NCBI RefSeq assembly: GCF_032595355.1
Contig: NZ_JASMWN010000019.1
Coordinates: 1-64,000, forward strand
Source of the DNA: Sedimentitalea todarodis
Lineage (GTDB): Bacteria > Pseudomonadota > Alphaproteobacteria > Rhodobacterales > Rhodobacteraceae
Direction of reading: 5' to 3'
Length of the DNA stretch: 64,000 nucleotides
In this document: positions 32,848-42,167 of the stretch, piece after piece
Position numbering within the stretch: the first letter of the stretch is position 1
Layout of the letters: the number at the start of each line of letters is the position of its first letter
The notes under the pieces: generated by a model
Told to the model about the DNA's origin: nothing
Database searches by the model: none
The model's input: the letters and a program-made list of their open reading frames with translations, nothing else
Made by a program: the position numbers and the translations under genes

Positions 32848-35773
32848 CCCAACCGACAAGCCGCGCGTCTTTGCATTGCCACCGGGTGTCGACTTTCCCG
32901 ATGCCTTGGTTGACGGCGTGATCGGTCGCTGCGATGCCGGTGATCCAACCGCACTCGCGCGGGTGCAGATTGTCGTGAACACACGACGCATGGCCCGACG
33001 CATGCGCGACCTGTTTGATGCCGGTCCGGCCCGCCTTTTGCCAAAGGTGTCGTTGCTGACCGAGATCGGCGCAACTGGGGTCAAATTGCCGCCTCTGGCC
33101 TCTTCATTGCGGCGCAGGCTGGAACTGGCGCGGCTGATCAGCCGTCTCCTGGACCAACAACCGGACCTCGCGGCGCGATCATCCGTCTATTCGCTGGCCG
33201 ACAGTCTGGCAGAATTGATGGACGAAATGCAGGGCGAAGGCGTTCCGCCAAGCCGGATCAGCGAGCTTGATGTCAGCGACATGTCGAGCCACTGGGCCCG
33301 TGCACAACAGTTCTTTGGCATCGCCGAACAATACCTTGCGGCGCAAGACGGGCTGATGGTGGACCCTCAGACACGCCAGCGCCGCATGGTCGATGCCCTG
33401 ATCCAGCGATGGCAGGAAGCACCGCCGGAAACACCGGTCATCCTTGCAGGTTCGACCGGGTCGCGCGGCACAACTGCGCTCTTGATGGCTGCAATTGCGC
33501 GCCTGCCGCAAGGGGCGATTGTCTTGCCGGGGTATGACTTTGATCAGCCGGATGCGGTCTGGTCCCGGCTTGATGAACCTCTGCAATCGGAGGATCATCC
33601 GCAGTACCGGTTTCGCCACCTGATGCAAATGTTGCAGATTGCGCCCAGCGATGTCGCGCCATGGACCGATGCGCAGCCGCCGTCACCCGACCGGAACCGG
33701 CTGATTTCCCTGGCATTGCGCCCTGCTCCGGTGACGGATGCCTGGCTGACCGAAGGGCCGGGCCTGAGCAATCTGGCAACCGCAGCCGCCGATGTGACGC
33801 TGATACGGGCACCGGAGCCGCGCGCCGAGGCATTGGCGATTGCCCTGAGATTGCGCAAGGCCGCAGAGACCGGGCAAACCGCCGCGCTGATCACGCCGGA
33901 CCGAATGCTGACACGACAGGTTTCCGCAGCACTTGACCGCTGGAACATCCTCCCGGACGACAGCGCCGGCCTGCCGCTGCAGCTGTCGCCGCCGGGGCGG
34001 TTCCTGCGCCATGTTGCCGGGCTGTTTGCAAAATCCCTGAACGGCGAGATGCTGTTGACGCTGCTCAAGCATCCGTTGTGTCACAGCGATGCCATGCGTG
34101 GCGAGCACCTGTTGTACAGTCGCGATCTGGAACTGTACCTGCGCCGCAATGGTCCACCCTTTCCCACGGCTGAAACCTTGACCGCGATCTGTCAGCAACA
34201 GAAGAACCTGCCGCCGCCGGAATGGATCGACTGGCTGACGAGCCGGTTCGCCGGTCAGGATACCGTCGGCGCACGACCCCTTGCAGACTGGACATTGCAT
34301 CTGCGCGAAATGGCCGAAGCCATTGCCGGTGGCAGTCGCGAAACCGGGAGCGGCGCCCTTTGGACCGGGTTTGCCGGAACCGAAGCGCAGACCATCATTG
34401 CCGCACTTGAAGCCGAAGCCGGGCATGGCGGTGACATGACCGCGCGCGAGTTTTCCGACCTGTTGGGTGCCTTGTTGGCAGGTGGCGAGGTCCGCGACCC
34501 GAACGCACCACACGAACGCATCATGATCTGGGGCACGCTGGAGGCGCGGGTGCAGGGGGCCGACCTGCTCATTCTCGGCGGGTTGAACGAAGGAAGCTGG
34601 CCCGAGGCACCGAACCCCGATCCATGGCTGAACCGGACCTTGCGAAACAAGGCCGGGTTGTTGTTGCCCGAGCGGCGAATTGGCCTCTCTGCGCATGACT
34701 TTCAACAAGCGGCCTGCGCCCCCGAAGTGTGGCTGACCCGCTCGCTGCGCTCTGACGATGCGGAAACCGTGCCGTCGCGTTGGCTCAACCGGGTGACGAA
34801 CCTGCTGAACGGGCTACCCGATCAGGGTGGCCCCAAGGCGATGGAGGACATGGCGGCGCGGGGGCAGAGATGGCTGGACTGGGCCAAAGAACTTGACCGG
34901 GCCCCGCGCGTTGAACCGGCCCACCGGCCCTCGCCGCGCCCCCCGGTTGTGTCACGCCCGACCAAACTGTCGGTGACGGAAATCAAGACGCTCATCCGCG
35001 ACCCCTATGCGATCTACGCAAAGCATGTGCTGCGGCTGCGCCCGCTCGATCCGCTGGTGAAAGAGCCGGACGCCCTGCTGCGCGGGATTGCCGTGCATGA
35101 CTTTCTGGAAACCTTCATCAAACACACAACCGATCGACCCGGCGACCTGACACGTGATGTATTTCTTGATTTCGCACAAAGGCAATTGAACACCAGTGTT
35201 TCCTGGCCAGCGGCGCGACGGCTGTGGCGCGCCCGGCTGGCGCGCATTGCCGACGCGTTCCTGTCGGAAGAGAAGGCGCGTCGCGAGATCGCATGGCCCG
35301 CCGCCTACGAGGCCGTGCTGCGCTATCCGCTGACTCCATTGCCCTTTACGCTGACCGGACGGGCAGATCGCATTGATAGGGATGAAACGGGCGCGCTCCA
35401 TATCTATGACTACAAGACCGGCGCACCGCCAACCAAGAGCCAGCAAGCAAAGTTCGACAAGCAACTGCTGATCGAGGCCGCGATTGCCGAAGACGGTGGT
35501 TTTGACGCTCTCGACCCCGCCCCTGTTGCCGAGGCCGTGTTCCTGCGGGTCGGCAGCCCCGGCGCGAATGTCCACGCTCCTCTGGCCGAAGAGCCGGCGG
35601 CCAAGGTCCTGGCTGATCTGCGCGAGTTGATCGGCGCCTACCTGGATGAATCACAGGGATACACCGCGCGCAGGATGTTGGAAAAGGACTCCGACGTCGG
35701 GTATTTCGACCAGTTGGCACGCTTTGGAGAATGGGATCGCTCTGCAAACCCGGTCACGGAGGACCTGACGTAA
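32840..35773 (+). CDS. addB: Double-strand break repair protein AddB
   Basis: AddB (977 aa) pairs with AddA to process DNA ends for RecA. It has an inactivated helicase-like N-terminal half and a C-terminal PD-(D/E)XK nuclease domain around GRADRIDRDETGALHIYDYK. The region matching Walker A reads AGSTGSRGTT without the lysine, as expected for the alphaproteobacterial form that leaves motor activity to AddA. The start at 32840 is inside the murU stop; the ATG at 32807 would extend into murU. Its stop forms a TAATG junction with addA. Confidence 0.92.
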   Translation: MFDPTDKPRVFALPPGVDFPDALVDGVIGRCDAGDPTALARVQIVVNTRRMARRMRDLFDAGPARLLPKVSLLTEIGATGVKLPPLASSLRRRLELARLISRLLDQQPDLAARSSVYSLADSLAELMDEMQGEGVPPSRISELDVSDMSSHWARAQQFFGIAEQYLAAQDGLMVDPQTRQRRMVDALIQRWQEAPPETPVILAGSTGSRGTTALLMAAIARLPQGAIVLPGYDFDQPDAVWSRLDEPLQSEDHPQYRFRHLMQMLQIAPSDVAPWTDAQPPSPDRNRLISLALRPAPVTDAWLTEGPGLSNLATAAADVTLIRAPEPRAEALAIALRLRKAAETGQTAALITPDRMLTRQVSAALDRWNILPDDSAGLPLQLSPPGRFLRHVAGLFAKSLNGEMLLTLLKHPLCHSDAMRGEHLLYSRDLELYLRRNGPPFPTAETLTAICQQQKNLPPPEWIDWLTSRFAGQDTVGARPLADWTLHLREMAEAIAGGSRETGSGALWTGFAGTEAQTIIAALEAEAGHGGDMTAREFSDLLGALLAGGEVRDPNAPHERIMIWGTLEARVQGADLLILGGLNEGSWPEAPNPDPWLNRTLRNKAGLLLPERRIGLSAHDFQQAACAPEVWLTRSLRSDDAETVPSRWLNRVTNLLNGLPDQGGPKAMEDMAARGQRWLDWAKELDRAPRVEPAHRPSPRPPVVSRPTKLSVTEIKTLIRDPYAIYAKHVLRLRPLDPLVKEPDALLRGIAVHDFLETFIKHTTDRPGDLTRDVFLDFAQRQLNTSVSWPAARRLWRARLARIADAFLSEEKARREIAWPAAYEAVLRYPLTPLPFTLTGRADRIDRDETGALHIYDYKTGAPPTKSQQAKFDKQLLIEAAIAEDGGFDALDPAPVAEAVFLRVGSPGANVHAPLAEEPAAKVLADLRELIGAYLDESQGYTARRMLEKDSDVGYFDQLARFGEWDRSANPVTEDLT

Positions 35774-38700
35774 TGCCCCGTGATGACGCAACAGAACGGC
35801 AGGTAACGGCGGCGCGCCCGGATGCGTCGACCTGGCTCGCGGCAAATGCGGGGTCGGGCAAGACGCGGGTTCTGACCGACCGCGTGGCGCGGCTGTTGCT
35901 CGAAGATGTCAGGCCCGAACATATCCTGTGCCTGACCTACACAAAGGCCGCGGCGAGCGAGATGCAGAACCGGCTGTTCCGTCGGCTGGGCGACTGGGCG
36001 ATGCGCGGCGATGGGGACCTCACGGCGACGCTGGTCGATCTTGGCGTATCCCGTTCGGTTTCGCCGCACCAGCTGGCCCACGCGCGCACGCTGTTTGCGC
36101 GGGCAATCGAAACGCCGGGCGGGCTGAAGATCCAGACCATTCATTCATTCTGTGCATCGCTCTTGCGGCGGTTTCCGCTGGAGGCCGGGGTCAGTCCGCA
36201 ATTCACCGAGATGGAAGACCGCGCGGCGGAATTGCTTCAGGCTGAAATCGTCGAGGACTTTGCCGATGGTCCGCAGGCAAATCTGGTGGATGGGATCGCG
36301 CAGTTCCTGAGTGACACCACGTTCGACGGATTGACCCGTGCGCTGGTCCAGCAACGTGAAGCCTTTGCACATCCTGTTGACCAGGGTGCATTGTGGCGCA
36401 GCCTGGATTTGCCCGTCGGATATGACGAGACGCGTCTCCGCGCCGAAGTGTTTTTCGGCGCTGAGGCGGAGCTGTTGGATCGTCTGCGTGCCGCCGTCAA
36501 CGGAGGCAGCAAGACCGAGCAAAACCTGGCGGCAAAACTGGCGGTCATCACGACGCCTGATCTGTCGGACCTGCCAGCGCTGGAATCTGCGTTCTTGACT
36601 GGAAAGGACGCCAATTCTCCGTTCTCCGCCAAGATAGGGGCTGTTCCCACCAAGAAAACGCAAGGCGATAACCCGGACCTGATGCCCGGCCTCGACGCGC
36701 TGATGCTGCGGATCGAAGCAGCGCGGCCTTTGCGGTTGGGTCTCGCCTGCGCAAGAAAATCGCTCGCGCTTCACAGTTTTGCCGCCGCCTTTCTGCCGGA
36801 ATATGCCCGCCGCAAACAATTGCGCGGTTGGTTGGATTTTGACGATCTGATCCTCAAGGCGCGACAATTGCTGAACGATCCGGCCGTGGCGCAATGGGTG
36901 CTCTATCGGCTCGACGGCGGGATCGACCACATACTGGTGGACGAAGCGCAGGACACCAGCCCAGTCCAGTGGGATGTGATCGAAAAGCTGGCACAAGAGT
37001 TCACAAGCGGCGAAGGAGCGCGCGGCGACAAGCCGCGAACCATTTTCGTCGTCGGTGATAAAAAGCAGTCGATCTACTCCTTTCAGGGCGCCGATCCGGA
37101 AGAATTCGACCGAATGCAGACAGAGTTCTCCCAGCGCCTTGCAGGGTCGGGCGAAGGCTTGCAGGATTTGACGCTGGAATACTCCTTCCGGTCATCCGAG
37201 GCGATCCTGCGATTGGTCGACATCGTCTTTGCCGGTCACGAGGATGCGGGGTTTCGAACGGATTTGCATCACCGCGCCTTCAAGTCCAACCTCCCGGGCC
37301 GGGTTGATCTGTGGCCGGTCGTGGAAAGGGTCGATGATGCCGACGATCGGGTCTGGACGGACCCGATCGACCGGCCAAGCCCGCGCCACCACAATGTCAT
37401 CCTGGCGGAACAGATCGCAACATCGATCAGCCGGATGATCGCGGACGCTGAAACCATACCGGTTGACGGTGACGCGCCGGGCGAACTGCGGCGGCGAAAG
37501 GTTCAGGCCGGAGACTTTCTGATCCTCGTTCAGCGCCGGTCTGACCTGTTTGCCGAAATCATCCGGGCCTGCAAGGCGGCGGGGCTGCCGATTGCCGGGG
37601 CGGATCGGCTCAAGGTCGGCGCGGAACTGGCGGTCAAGGATCTGGCGGCGTTGCTGAGCTTTCTCGCGACGCCGGAAGACAGCCTGTCGCTGGCCACCGC
37701 GCTCAAATCTCCGCTTTTTGGATGGGATGAACAGACCCTTTTCGATCTTGCGCATCGTCGCGACAGCACGTTCTTGTGGACCGCCCTGCGCAAGCGTTCC
37801 GATGAATACCCGGAAACCATGGCGATCCTGAACGATCTGCGCGGCCAGACCGATTTCCTGCGTCCCTATGACTTAGTCGAGCGGATCCTGACCCGCCACG
37901 ACGGGCGGCGCAAGCTTTTGGCGCGGCTGGGGTCCGAGGCCGAGGATGGGATCAACGCCCTGTTGTCGCAGGCGCTGTCCTTTGAGCGTGCGGATATTCC
38001 GAGCCTGACGGGTTTCCTTGTCTGGATGGAAACCGATGATCTCGAGATCAAGCGACAGATGGGTACGGCCGGCAACATGGTACGGGTGATGACCGTGCAC
38101 GGGGCCAAGGGTCTGGAATCGCCGATCGTGATCCTGCCAGACACCGGGCCACGGCGTCCGCCCAGAGGCGGCGAGATCATGACGGTTGACGATGTGCCGC
38201 TTTGGCGGATGACTGCAGTCGACATGCCAAAGGCCATGTCGACTGCCCATGCGGAAGCCCAGCAAAGACAGCTGAATGAGCGGCTTAGGCTCTTGTATGT
38301 GGCTCTAACACGGGCCGAAAAGTGGCTGATCGTTACTGCTGCGGGCGATTTGGACAAGAATGGCGACAGTTGGTATCAGATGGTCGAGACCGCGCTGACC
38401 GAAGCCGGCGCAGAACAGTGCGTCTTTGAATCCGGTCCGGGTCTGCGGCTGGCGCATCTGGATTGGCATGCGCCAGAGCAGCAGGATACCGGGCAGATTG
38501 ATCAGCACACGGTTGTTGTACCCGAAATCTTCAGCTCAGCCGCGACCCCGCCCAAACCCGGAACAAGATCGCTGAGCCCATCCGACCTCGGAGGTGCGAA
38601 AGCGCTGCCGGGAGACTCCGGGCTGGACGAAGAGGCAGCAAAGCTTCGCGGTGCGCAAATTCATTTGCTGCTGGAGCATCTACCGGACATGCCACAAGCA

Positions 38701-39153
38701 GGTTGGAATGAAGCAGCCTTTGGAATTCTGCACGGATTGGACAGCCTGCAGATCGCACCGCTGCTGGCCGAGGCGCGAACCGTCCTGAAGAATCCGGACC
38801 TCTACGACGTCTTTGCCCGCGATACGCTGGCAGAAGTCCCGGTTACGGCAGAAATCTACGGGCGGCGATTTCACGGGACGATCGACCGTCTGATTGTCGG
38901 AGCGAAATCTGTCCGTGCGATTGATTTCAAAACCAACGCGACAGTGCCCGCAGCGCCCGAAGACTGTCCCGACGGACTGTTGCGGCAAATGGGGGCCTAC
39001 GCCGCGATGTTGGGCCAAGTCTACCCGGATCACAGGATAGAAACCGCGATCCTGTGGACGCGCACCGCGACACTTATGCCATTTCCACACGATCTTGTGT
39101 CTGATGCGCTCGGTCGCGCACCATCTCTTGACGATGGCGCTGTGCGTTCATAG
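35773..39153 (+). CDS. addA: Double-strand break repair helicase-nuclease AddA
   Basis: AddA (1126 aa) is the motor and second nuclease of the end-processing complex. UvrD/SF1 motifs are visible: Walker A ANAGSGKTRVLTDRV, LTYTKAAASEM, the DEAQDTS box, FVVGDKKQSIYSFQGADPEE, TVHGAKGLESP and LLYVALTRAEKWL. The C-terminal nuclease site includes GTIDRLIVGAKSVRAIDFKT. The start at 35773 overlaps the addB stop. Alphaproteobacteria generally use this system in place of RecBCD. Confidence 0.95.
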   Translation: MPRDDATERQVTAARPDASTWLAANAGSGKTRVLTDRVARLLLEDVRPEHILCLTYTKAAASEMQNRLFRRLGDWAMRGDGDLTATLVDLGVSRSVSPHQLAHARTLFARAIETPGGLKIQTIHSFCASLLRRFPLEAGVSPQFTEMEDRAAELLQAEIVEDFADGPQANLVDGIAQFLSDTTFDGLTRALVQQREAFAHPVDQGALWRSLDLPVGYDETRLRAEVFFGAEAELLDRLRAAVNGGSKTEQNLAAKLAVITTPDLSDLPALESAFLTGKDANSPFSAKIGAVPTKKTQGDNPDLMPGLDALMLRIEAARPLRLGLACARKSLALHSFAAAFLPEYARRKQLRGWLDFDDLILKARQLLNDPAVAQWVLYRLDGGIDHILVDEAQDTSPVQWDVIEKLAQEFTSGEGARGDKPRTIFVVGDKKQSIYSFQGADPEEFDRMQTEFSQRLAGSGEGLQDLTLEYSFRSSEAILRLVDIVFAGHEDAGFRTDLHHRAFKSNLPGRVDLWPVVERVDDADDRVWTDPIDRPSPRHHNVILAEQIATSISRMIADAETIPVDGDAPGELRRRKVQAGDFLILVQRRSDLFAEIIRACKAAGLPIAGADRLKVGAELAVKDLAALLSFLATPEDSLSLATALKSPLFGWDEQTLFDLAHRRDSTFLWTALRKRSDEYPETMAILNDLRGQTDFLRPYDLVERILTRHDGRRKLLARLGSEAEDGINALLSQALSFERADIPSLTGFLVWMETDDLEIKRQMGTAGNMVRVMTVHGAKGLESPIVILPDTGPRRPPRGGEIMTVDDVPLWRMTAVDMPKAMSTAHAEAQQRQLNERLRLLYVALTRAEKWLIVTAAGDLDKNGDSWYQMVETALTEAGAEQCVFESGPGLRLAHLDWHAPEQQDTGQIDQHTVVVPEIFSSAATPPKPGTRSLSPSDLGGAKALPGDSGLDEEAAKLRGAQIHLLLEHLPDMPQAGWNEAAFGILHGLDSLQIAPLLAEARTVLKNPDLYDVFARDTLAEVPVTAEIYGRRFHGTIDRLIVGAKSVRAIDFKTNATVPAAPEDCPDGLLRQMGAYAAMLGQVYPDHRIETAILWTRTATLMPFPHDLVSDALGRAPSLDDGAVRS

Positions 39154-39191
39154 GTTTTACTCCAACCTCGCAATGATCCAGGAGCCTGATC

Positions 39192-39512
39192 ATGTCCACC
39201 GTCGCTGTCACGGACGCCACCTTTGACGCCGAAGTCAAGAATTCCGATATTCCCGTCGTTGTCGATTTTTGGGCCGAGTGGTGTGGCCCCTGCAAACAGA
39301 TCGGCCCGGCTCTGGAAGAGCTGTCCGCGGAATACGAAGGCCGGATCAAGGTTGCCAAGGTCGATGTCGACAGCAATCCGAACTCCGCTGCGGCAATGGG
39401 CGTCCGCGGCATCCCCGCCCTGTTCATTTTCAAGGACGGTCAGGTCGTGTCGAACATTGCCGGCGCCAAGCCAAAGGCCGCACTGCAAAGCTGGATCGAC
39501 GAGTCGATCTGA
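39192..39512 (+). CDS. trxA: Thioredoxin 1
   Basis: This cytoplasmic disulfide reductase (106 aa) has the active-site motif WCGPCK at residues 30-35, the conserved cis-proline segment GIPALFIF, and the standard length. It follows addA by about 40 bp on the same strand and is closed by an intrinsic terminator. Confidence 0.97.
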   Translation: MSTVAVTDATFDAEVKNSDIPVVVDFWAEWCGPCKQIGPALEELSAEYEGRIKVAKVDVDSNPNSAAAMGVRGIPALFIFKDGQVVSNIAGAKPKAALQSWIDESI

Positions 39513-39534
39513 GCGCGCCATTCGCAGAATACGC

Positions 39535-39563
39535 AAGGTCGTCCCGGTTGGGGCGCCCTTTTT
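39535..39563 (+). terminator. Intrinsic terminator of trxA
   Basis: AAGGTCGTCCC and GGGGCGCCCTT pair over 11 positions, with one mismatch and one wobble, around loop GGTT. TTT follows. It lies 23 bp after the trxA stop. Confidence 0.75.
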
Positions 39564-39639
39564 CTTGCAGGGCCAAAATGAGAGCCGCCCAAATGGATGG
39601 ACGGCTGTATCTTGCGAACGATGTTGGCGGAGGTGCGTG

Positions 39640-39831
39640 TCAGAGGGCGTCGACGTAGTCGCGGGTCAGCCCGATATCGCTGAGTTGGCGCTCCGACAGC
39701 TGCGCGAGCGCCCTGCGGGTAATGCGCGCCTCGTGACGGGATTTCAGTTCTGCGGCCACAGCATTAAGGAAATTGACCACGCGGAGGATCGTGACTGCTC
39801 CGTGTGGCGCGTCGTGTTGTACAGTCGTCAT
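39640..39831 (-). CDS. Small DUF1127 (YjiS-like) protein
   Basis: This 63-residue protein ends with the DUF1127 signature RRALAQLSERQLSDIGLTRD. Members are short, often stress- or phosphate-responsive, and in some alphaproteobacteria bind RNA or influence small-RNA regulation. I placed the start at MTTVQHDAPHGAV (39831); the open frame extends upstream but the added residues look non-coding. It stands alone, antisense to nothing, between trxA and hslV. Confidence 0.8.
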   Translation of the reverse strand: MTTVQHDAPHGAVTILRVVNFLNAVAAELKSRHEARITRRALAQLSERQLSDIGLTRDYVDAL

Positions 39832-40087
39832 CTTTTTTCGCCTATCAAGAGTGAAACAGCCGACTCCATGTCGGTTGCAGAGCGTACATAGGCAGCCGGA
39901 TATCTGGGGACAAATGGTGATTTTGCATTCCCGATCTGCACGGATTGCATGATTAGGAAGCCCGCAAACACGGGTCCGGCCCAAAAAAAGAAGTCACATC
40001 CGGCTTGATCACCGGGTGCCGCCAGGGGTAGTGCGCTTGAAATCGGATGCAAAACGCCCAGATTGGCTTCGCATACAGGAGACACGC
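39832..40087. other. Intergenic region with a sigma-32-type promoter
   Basis: No gene is supported here. The only feature I can assign is the heat-shock-type promoter at 40036-40063. Confidence 0.4.
40036..40063 (+). promoter_or_regulatory. Heat-shock (RpoH) promoter candidate for hslVU
   Basis: CTTGAAA (40036-40042), 14 bp of spacer, then CCCAGAT (40057-40063). The E. coli sigma-32 consensus is CTTGAA with CCCATnT at 13-17 bp. It lies just upstream of hslV, a known heat-shock gene. Confidence 0.6.
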
Positions 40088-40645
40088 ATGGCAGATGATC
40101 AATTCCCCGGCTGGCACGGGACCACCATTATCGGCGTCAAGAAGGGCGGCAAAGTGGTGATTGCCGGCGATGGCCAGGTCTCGCTTGGTCAGACCGTGAT
40201 CAAGGGCAGCGCACGCAAGGTGCGCCGCCTGTCACCCGGTGGCTTTGATGTGGTTGCCGGTTTTGCCGGATCCACCGCCGACGCGTTTACCCTTCTTGAG
40301 CGGCTCGAGAAGAAACTGGAAGCGACGCCGGGACAGTTGGCGCGGGCAAGTGTCGAGTTGGCCAAGGACTGGCGCACCGACAAGTACCTGCAAAAGCTTG
40401 AAGCCATGCTGATCGTATCCGACGGCAAGGATATTCTGGTAATTACCGGTGCCGGTGACGTTCTGGAACCCGAGCACGACGTTGCCGCAATCGGATCCGG
40501 GGGCAACTTTGCTCTCGCCGCTGCGCGCGCGATGATGGACAGCGACAAATCCGCAGAGGATGTTGCCCGCCAGGCCATGGCGATTGCTGCCGATATCTGT
40601 GTCTATACCAACGGAAACCTGACCGTCGAAACGATCGGCGGCTGA
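40088..40645 (+). CDS. hslV: ATP-dependent protease subunit HslV
   Basis: HslV (185 aa) is the proteasome-like peptidase that assembles with HslU into a two-component ATP-dependent protease. The N-terminal catalytic threonine is in GTTIIGVKK after a short propeptide (MADDQFPGWH). Further features are VVIAGDGQVSLGQTVIKGSA and the IGSGGNFALAAARA helix. The start at 40088 has AGGAG 6-7 bp upstream; an in-frame ATG at 40016 precedes the promoter site. hslU follows 58 bp later. Confidence 0.96.
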   Translation: MADDQFPGWHGTTIIGVKKGGKVVIAGDGQVSLGQTVIKGSARKVRRLSPGGFDVVAGFAGSTADAFTLLERLEKKLEATPGQLARASVELAKDWRTDKYLQKLEAMLIVSDGKDILVITGAGDVLEPEHDVAAIGSGGNFALAAARAMMDSDKSAEDVARQAMAIAADICVYTNGNLTVETIGG

Positions 40646-40703
40646 TGTTTTTCTGTACATCTCGAACAATATCCGCCGGGACCCCGGCCTGGAAGGACAT
40701 CAA

Positions 40704-42014
40704 ATGACTGACCTGACCCCCCGCGAAATCGTCAGCGAACTGGACCGGTTCATCATCGGCCAGAAGGATGCCAAACGCGCGGTTGCCGTGGCGCTGCGCA
40801 ACCGGTGGCGGCGCAAGCAGCTGGCAGATGATTTGCGGGATGAAGTGTATCCCAAGAATATCCTGATGATCGGCCCCACCGGCGTCGGCAAGACCGAAAT
40901 CAGCCGCCGTCTGGCAAAACTGGCGCGTGCGCCGTTCATCAAGGTCGAGGCAACCAAGTTTACCGAGGTCGGCTATGTCGGGCGGGATGTCGAGCAGATC
41001 GTGCGCGATCTGGTGGACAGTGCGATTGCCCAGACCCGCGAACATATGCGCGAAGACGTCAAGGCCGCCGCGCACAAGGCCGCCGAGGAACGTGTTGTAT
41101 CGGCGATTGCCGGCGAGGATGCCCGCGAAACCACGCGCGAGATGTTTCGCAAGAAGCTCAAGTCCGGAGAGTTGGACGATACGGTGATCGAGCTTGACAT
41201 GGCCGACACCTCGAACCCGATGTCGATGTTCGAAGTTCCGGGCCAGCCCGGCGGCGGCAACGTGGGCATGATGAACCTGGGCGACATGTTCGGCAAAGCC
41301 TTTGGCGGGCGTACCGTGCGGCGCAAGATGTCCGTCGCCGAAAGCTATGATGTGCTGATCGGGGAAGAGGCGGACAAGCTGCTCGATGATGAAACCGTGA
41401 CCCGGGCCGCGCTGGAATCTGTGGAGCAGAATGGAATCGTGTTTCTCGATGAAATCGACAAGGTCTGTGCTCGGCAGGAAGCCCGCGGCGGCGATGTCAG
41501 CCGCGAAGGTGTGCAGCGCGATCTGCTGCCCCTGATCGAAGGCACGACCGTCAGCACCAAGCATGGGCCGGTCAAGACCGATCATATCCTGTTCATTGCC
41601 TCTGGCGCATTCCATATCGCCAAACCGTCCGACCTGCTGCCCGAGCTTCAAGGGCGCTTGCCGATCCGGGTAGAACTGCGCGCGCTGACCGAAGAGGATT
41701 TCGTGCGCATCCTGACCGAAACCGACAATGCGTTGACGCTCCAGTACACCGCGCTGATGGGCACCGAGCAGGTCGAGGTGAGTTTCACCGAAAACGGCAT
41801 TGCAGCCCTCGCAAAGATCGCGGCAGATGTGAACCACGCGGTCGAAAACATCGGCGCGCGGCGGCTCTATACCGTGATGGAACGCGTGTTCGAGGAACTG
41901 TCTTTCAATGCGCCGGATCGCTCTGGTGACCAGATCGTTGTCGACGCCGATTTCGTCGAAGCCAACCTTGGCGCTCTGTCGCGCTCCACGGACGTCAGCC
42001 AATATGTCCTCTGA
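40704..42014 (+). CDS. hslU: ATP-dependent protease ATPase subunit HslU
   Basis: HslU (436 aa) is the Clp/Hsp100-type unfoldase for HslV. It shows Walker A GPTGVGKTEISRRLA, the Walker B box GIVFLDEIDKV, and the pore motif GYVGRD. The I-domain (about residues 100-240) includes an alanine- and glutamate-rich stretch. The C-terminal residues DVSQYVL match the HslV-contacting tail. It is transcribed with hslV. Confidence 0.97.
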   Translation: MTDLTPREIVSELDRFIIGQKDAKRAVAVALRNRWRRKQLADDLRDEVYPKNILMIGPTGVGKTEISRRLAKLARAPFIKVEATKFTEVGYVGRDVEQIVRDLVDSAIAQTREHMREDVKAAAHKAAEERVVSAIAGEDARETTREMFRKKLKSGELDDTVIELDMADTSNPMSMFEVPGQPGGGNVGMMNLGDMFGKAFGGRTVRRKMSVAESYDVLIGEEADKLLDDETVTRAALESVEQNGIVFLDEIDKVCARQEARGGDVSREGVQRDLLPLIEGTTVSTKHGPVKTDHILFIASGAFHIAKPSDLLPELQGRLPIRVELRALTEEDFVRILTETDNALTLQYTALMGTEQVEVSFTENGIAALAKIAADVNHAVENIGARRLYTVMERVFEELSFNAPDRSGDQIVVDADFVEANLGALSRSTDVSQYVL

Positions 42015-42083
42015 ACGCTAGGGTGCTTTGGGTGCGGTTTCGACAATGACACGCCTTGTCGGAGTCAATGTCGATAGAGGCCC

Positions 42084-42100
42084 GGATAAAAAGATTATCC
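42084..42100 (+). repeat. Small inverted repeat between hslU and the MFS gene
   Basis: GGATAA-aaaga-TTATCC, 70 bp after the hslU stop. It is a possible weak terminator stem, but has no U-tract. Confidence 0.3.
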
Positions 42101-42167
42101 TGCAACCGCTGAACGACTCTCAAAGATAGCGCTTGCCTAAGCCTGATCGCGCGGGCAAACGCGATTC

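Noticed and set aside
40443..42002. 519-codon minus-strand frame over hslU
   Set aside because: It is the antisense shadow of hslU, with the same coding bias explanation and no recognisable domains.
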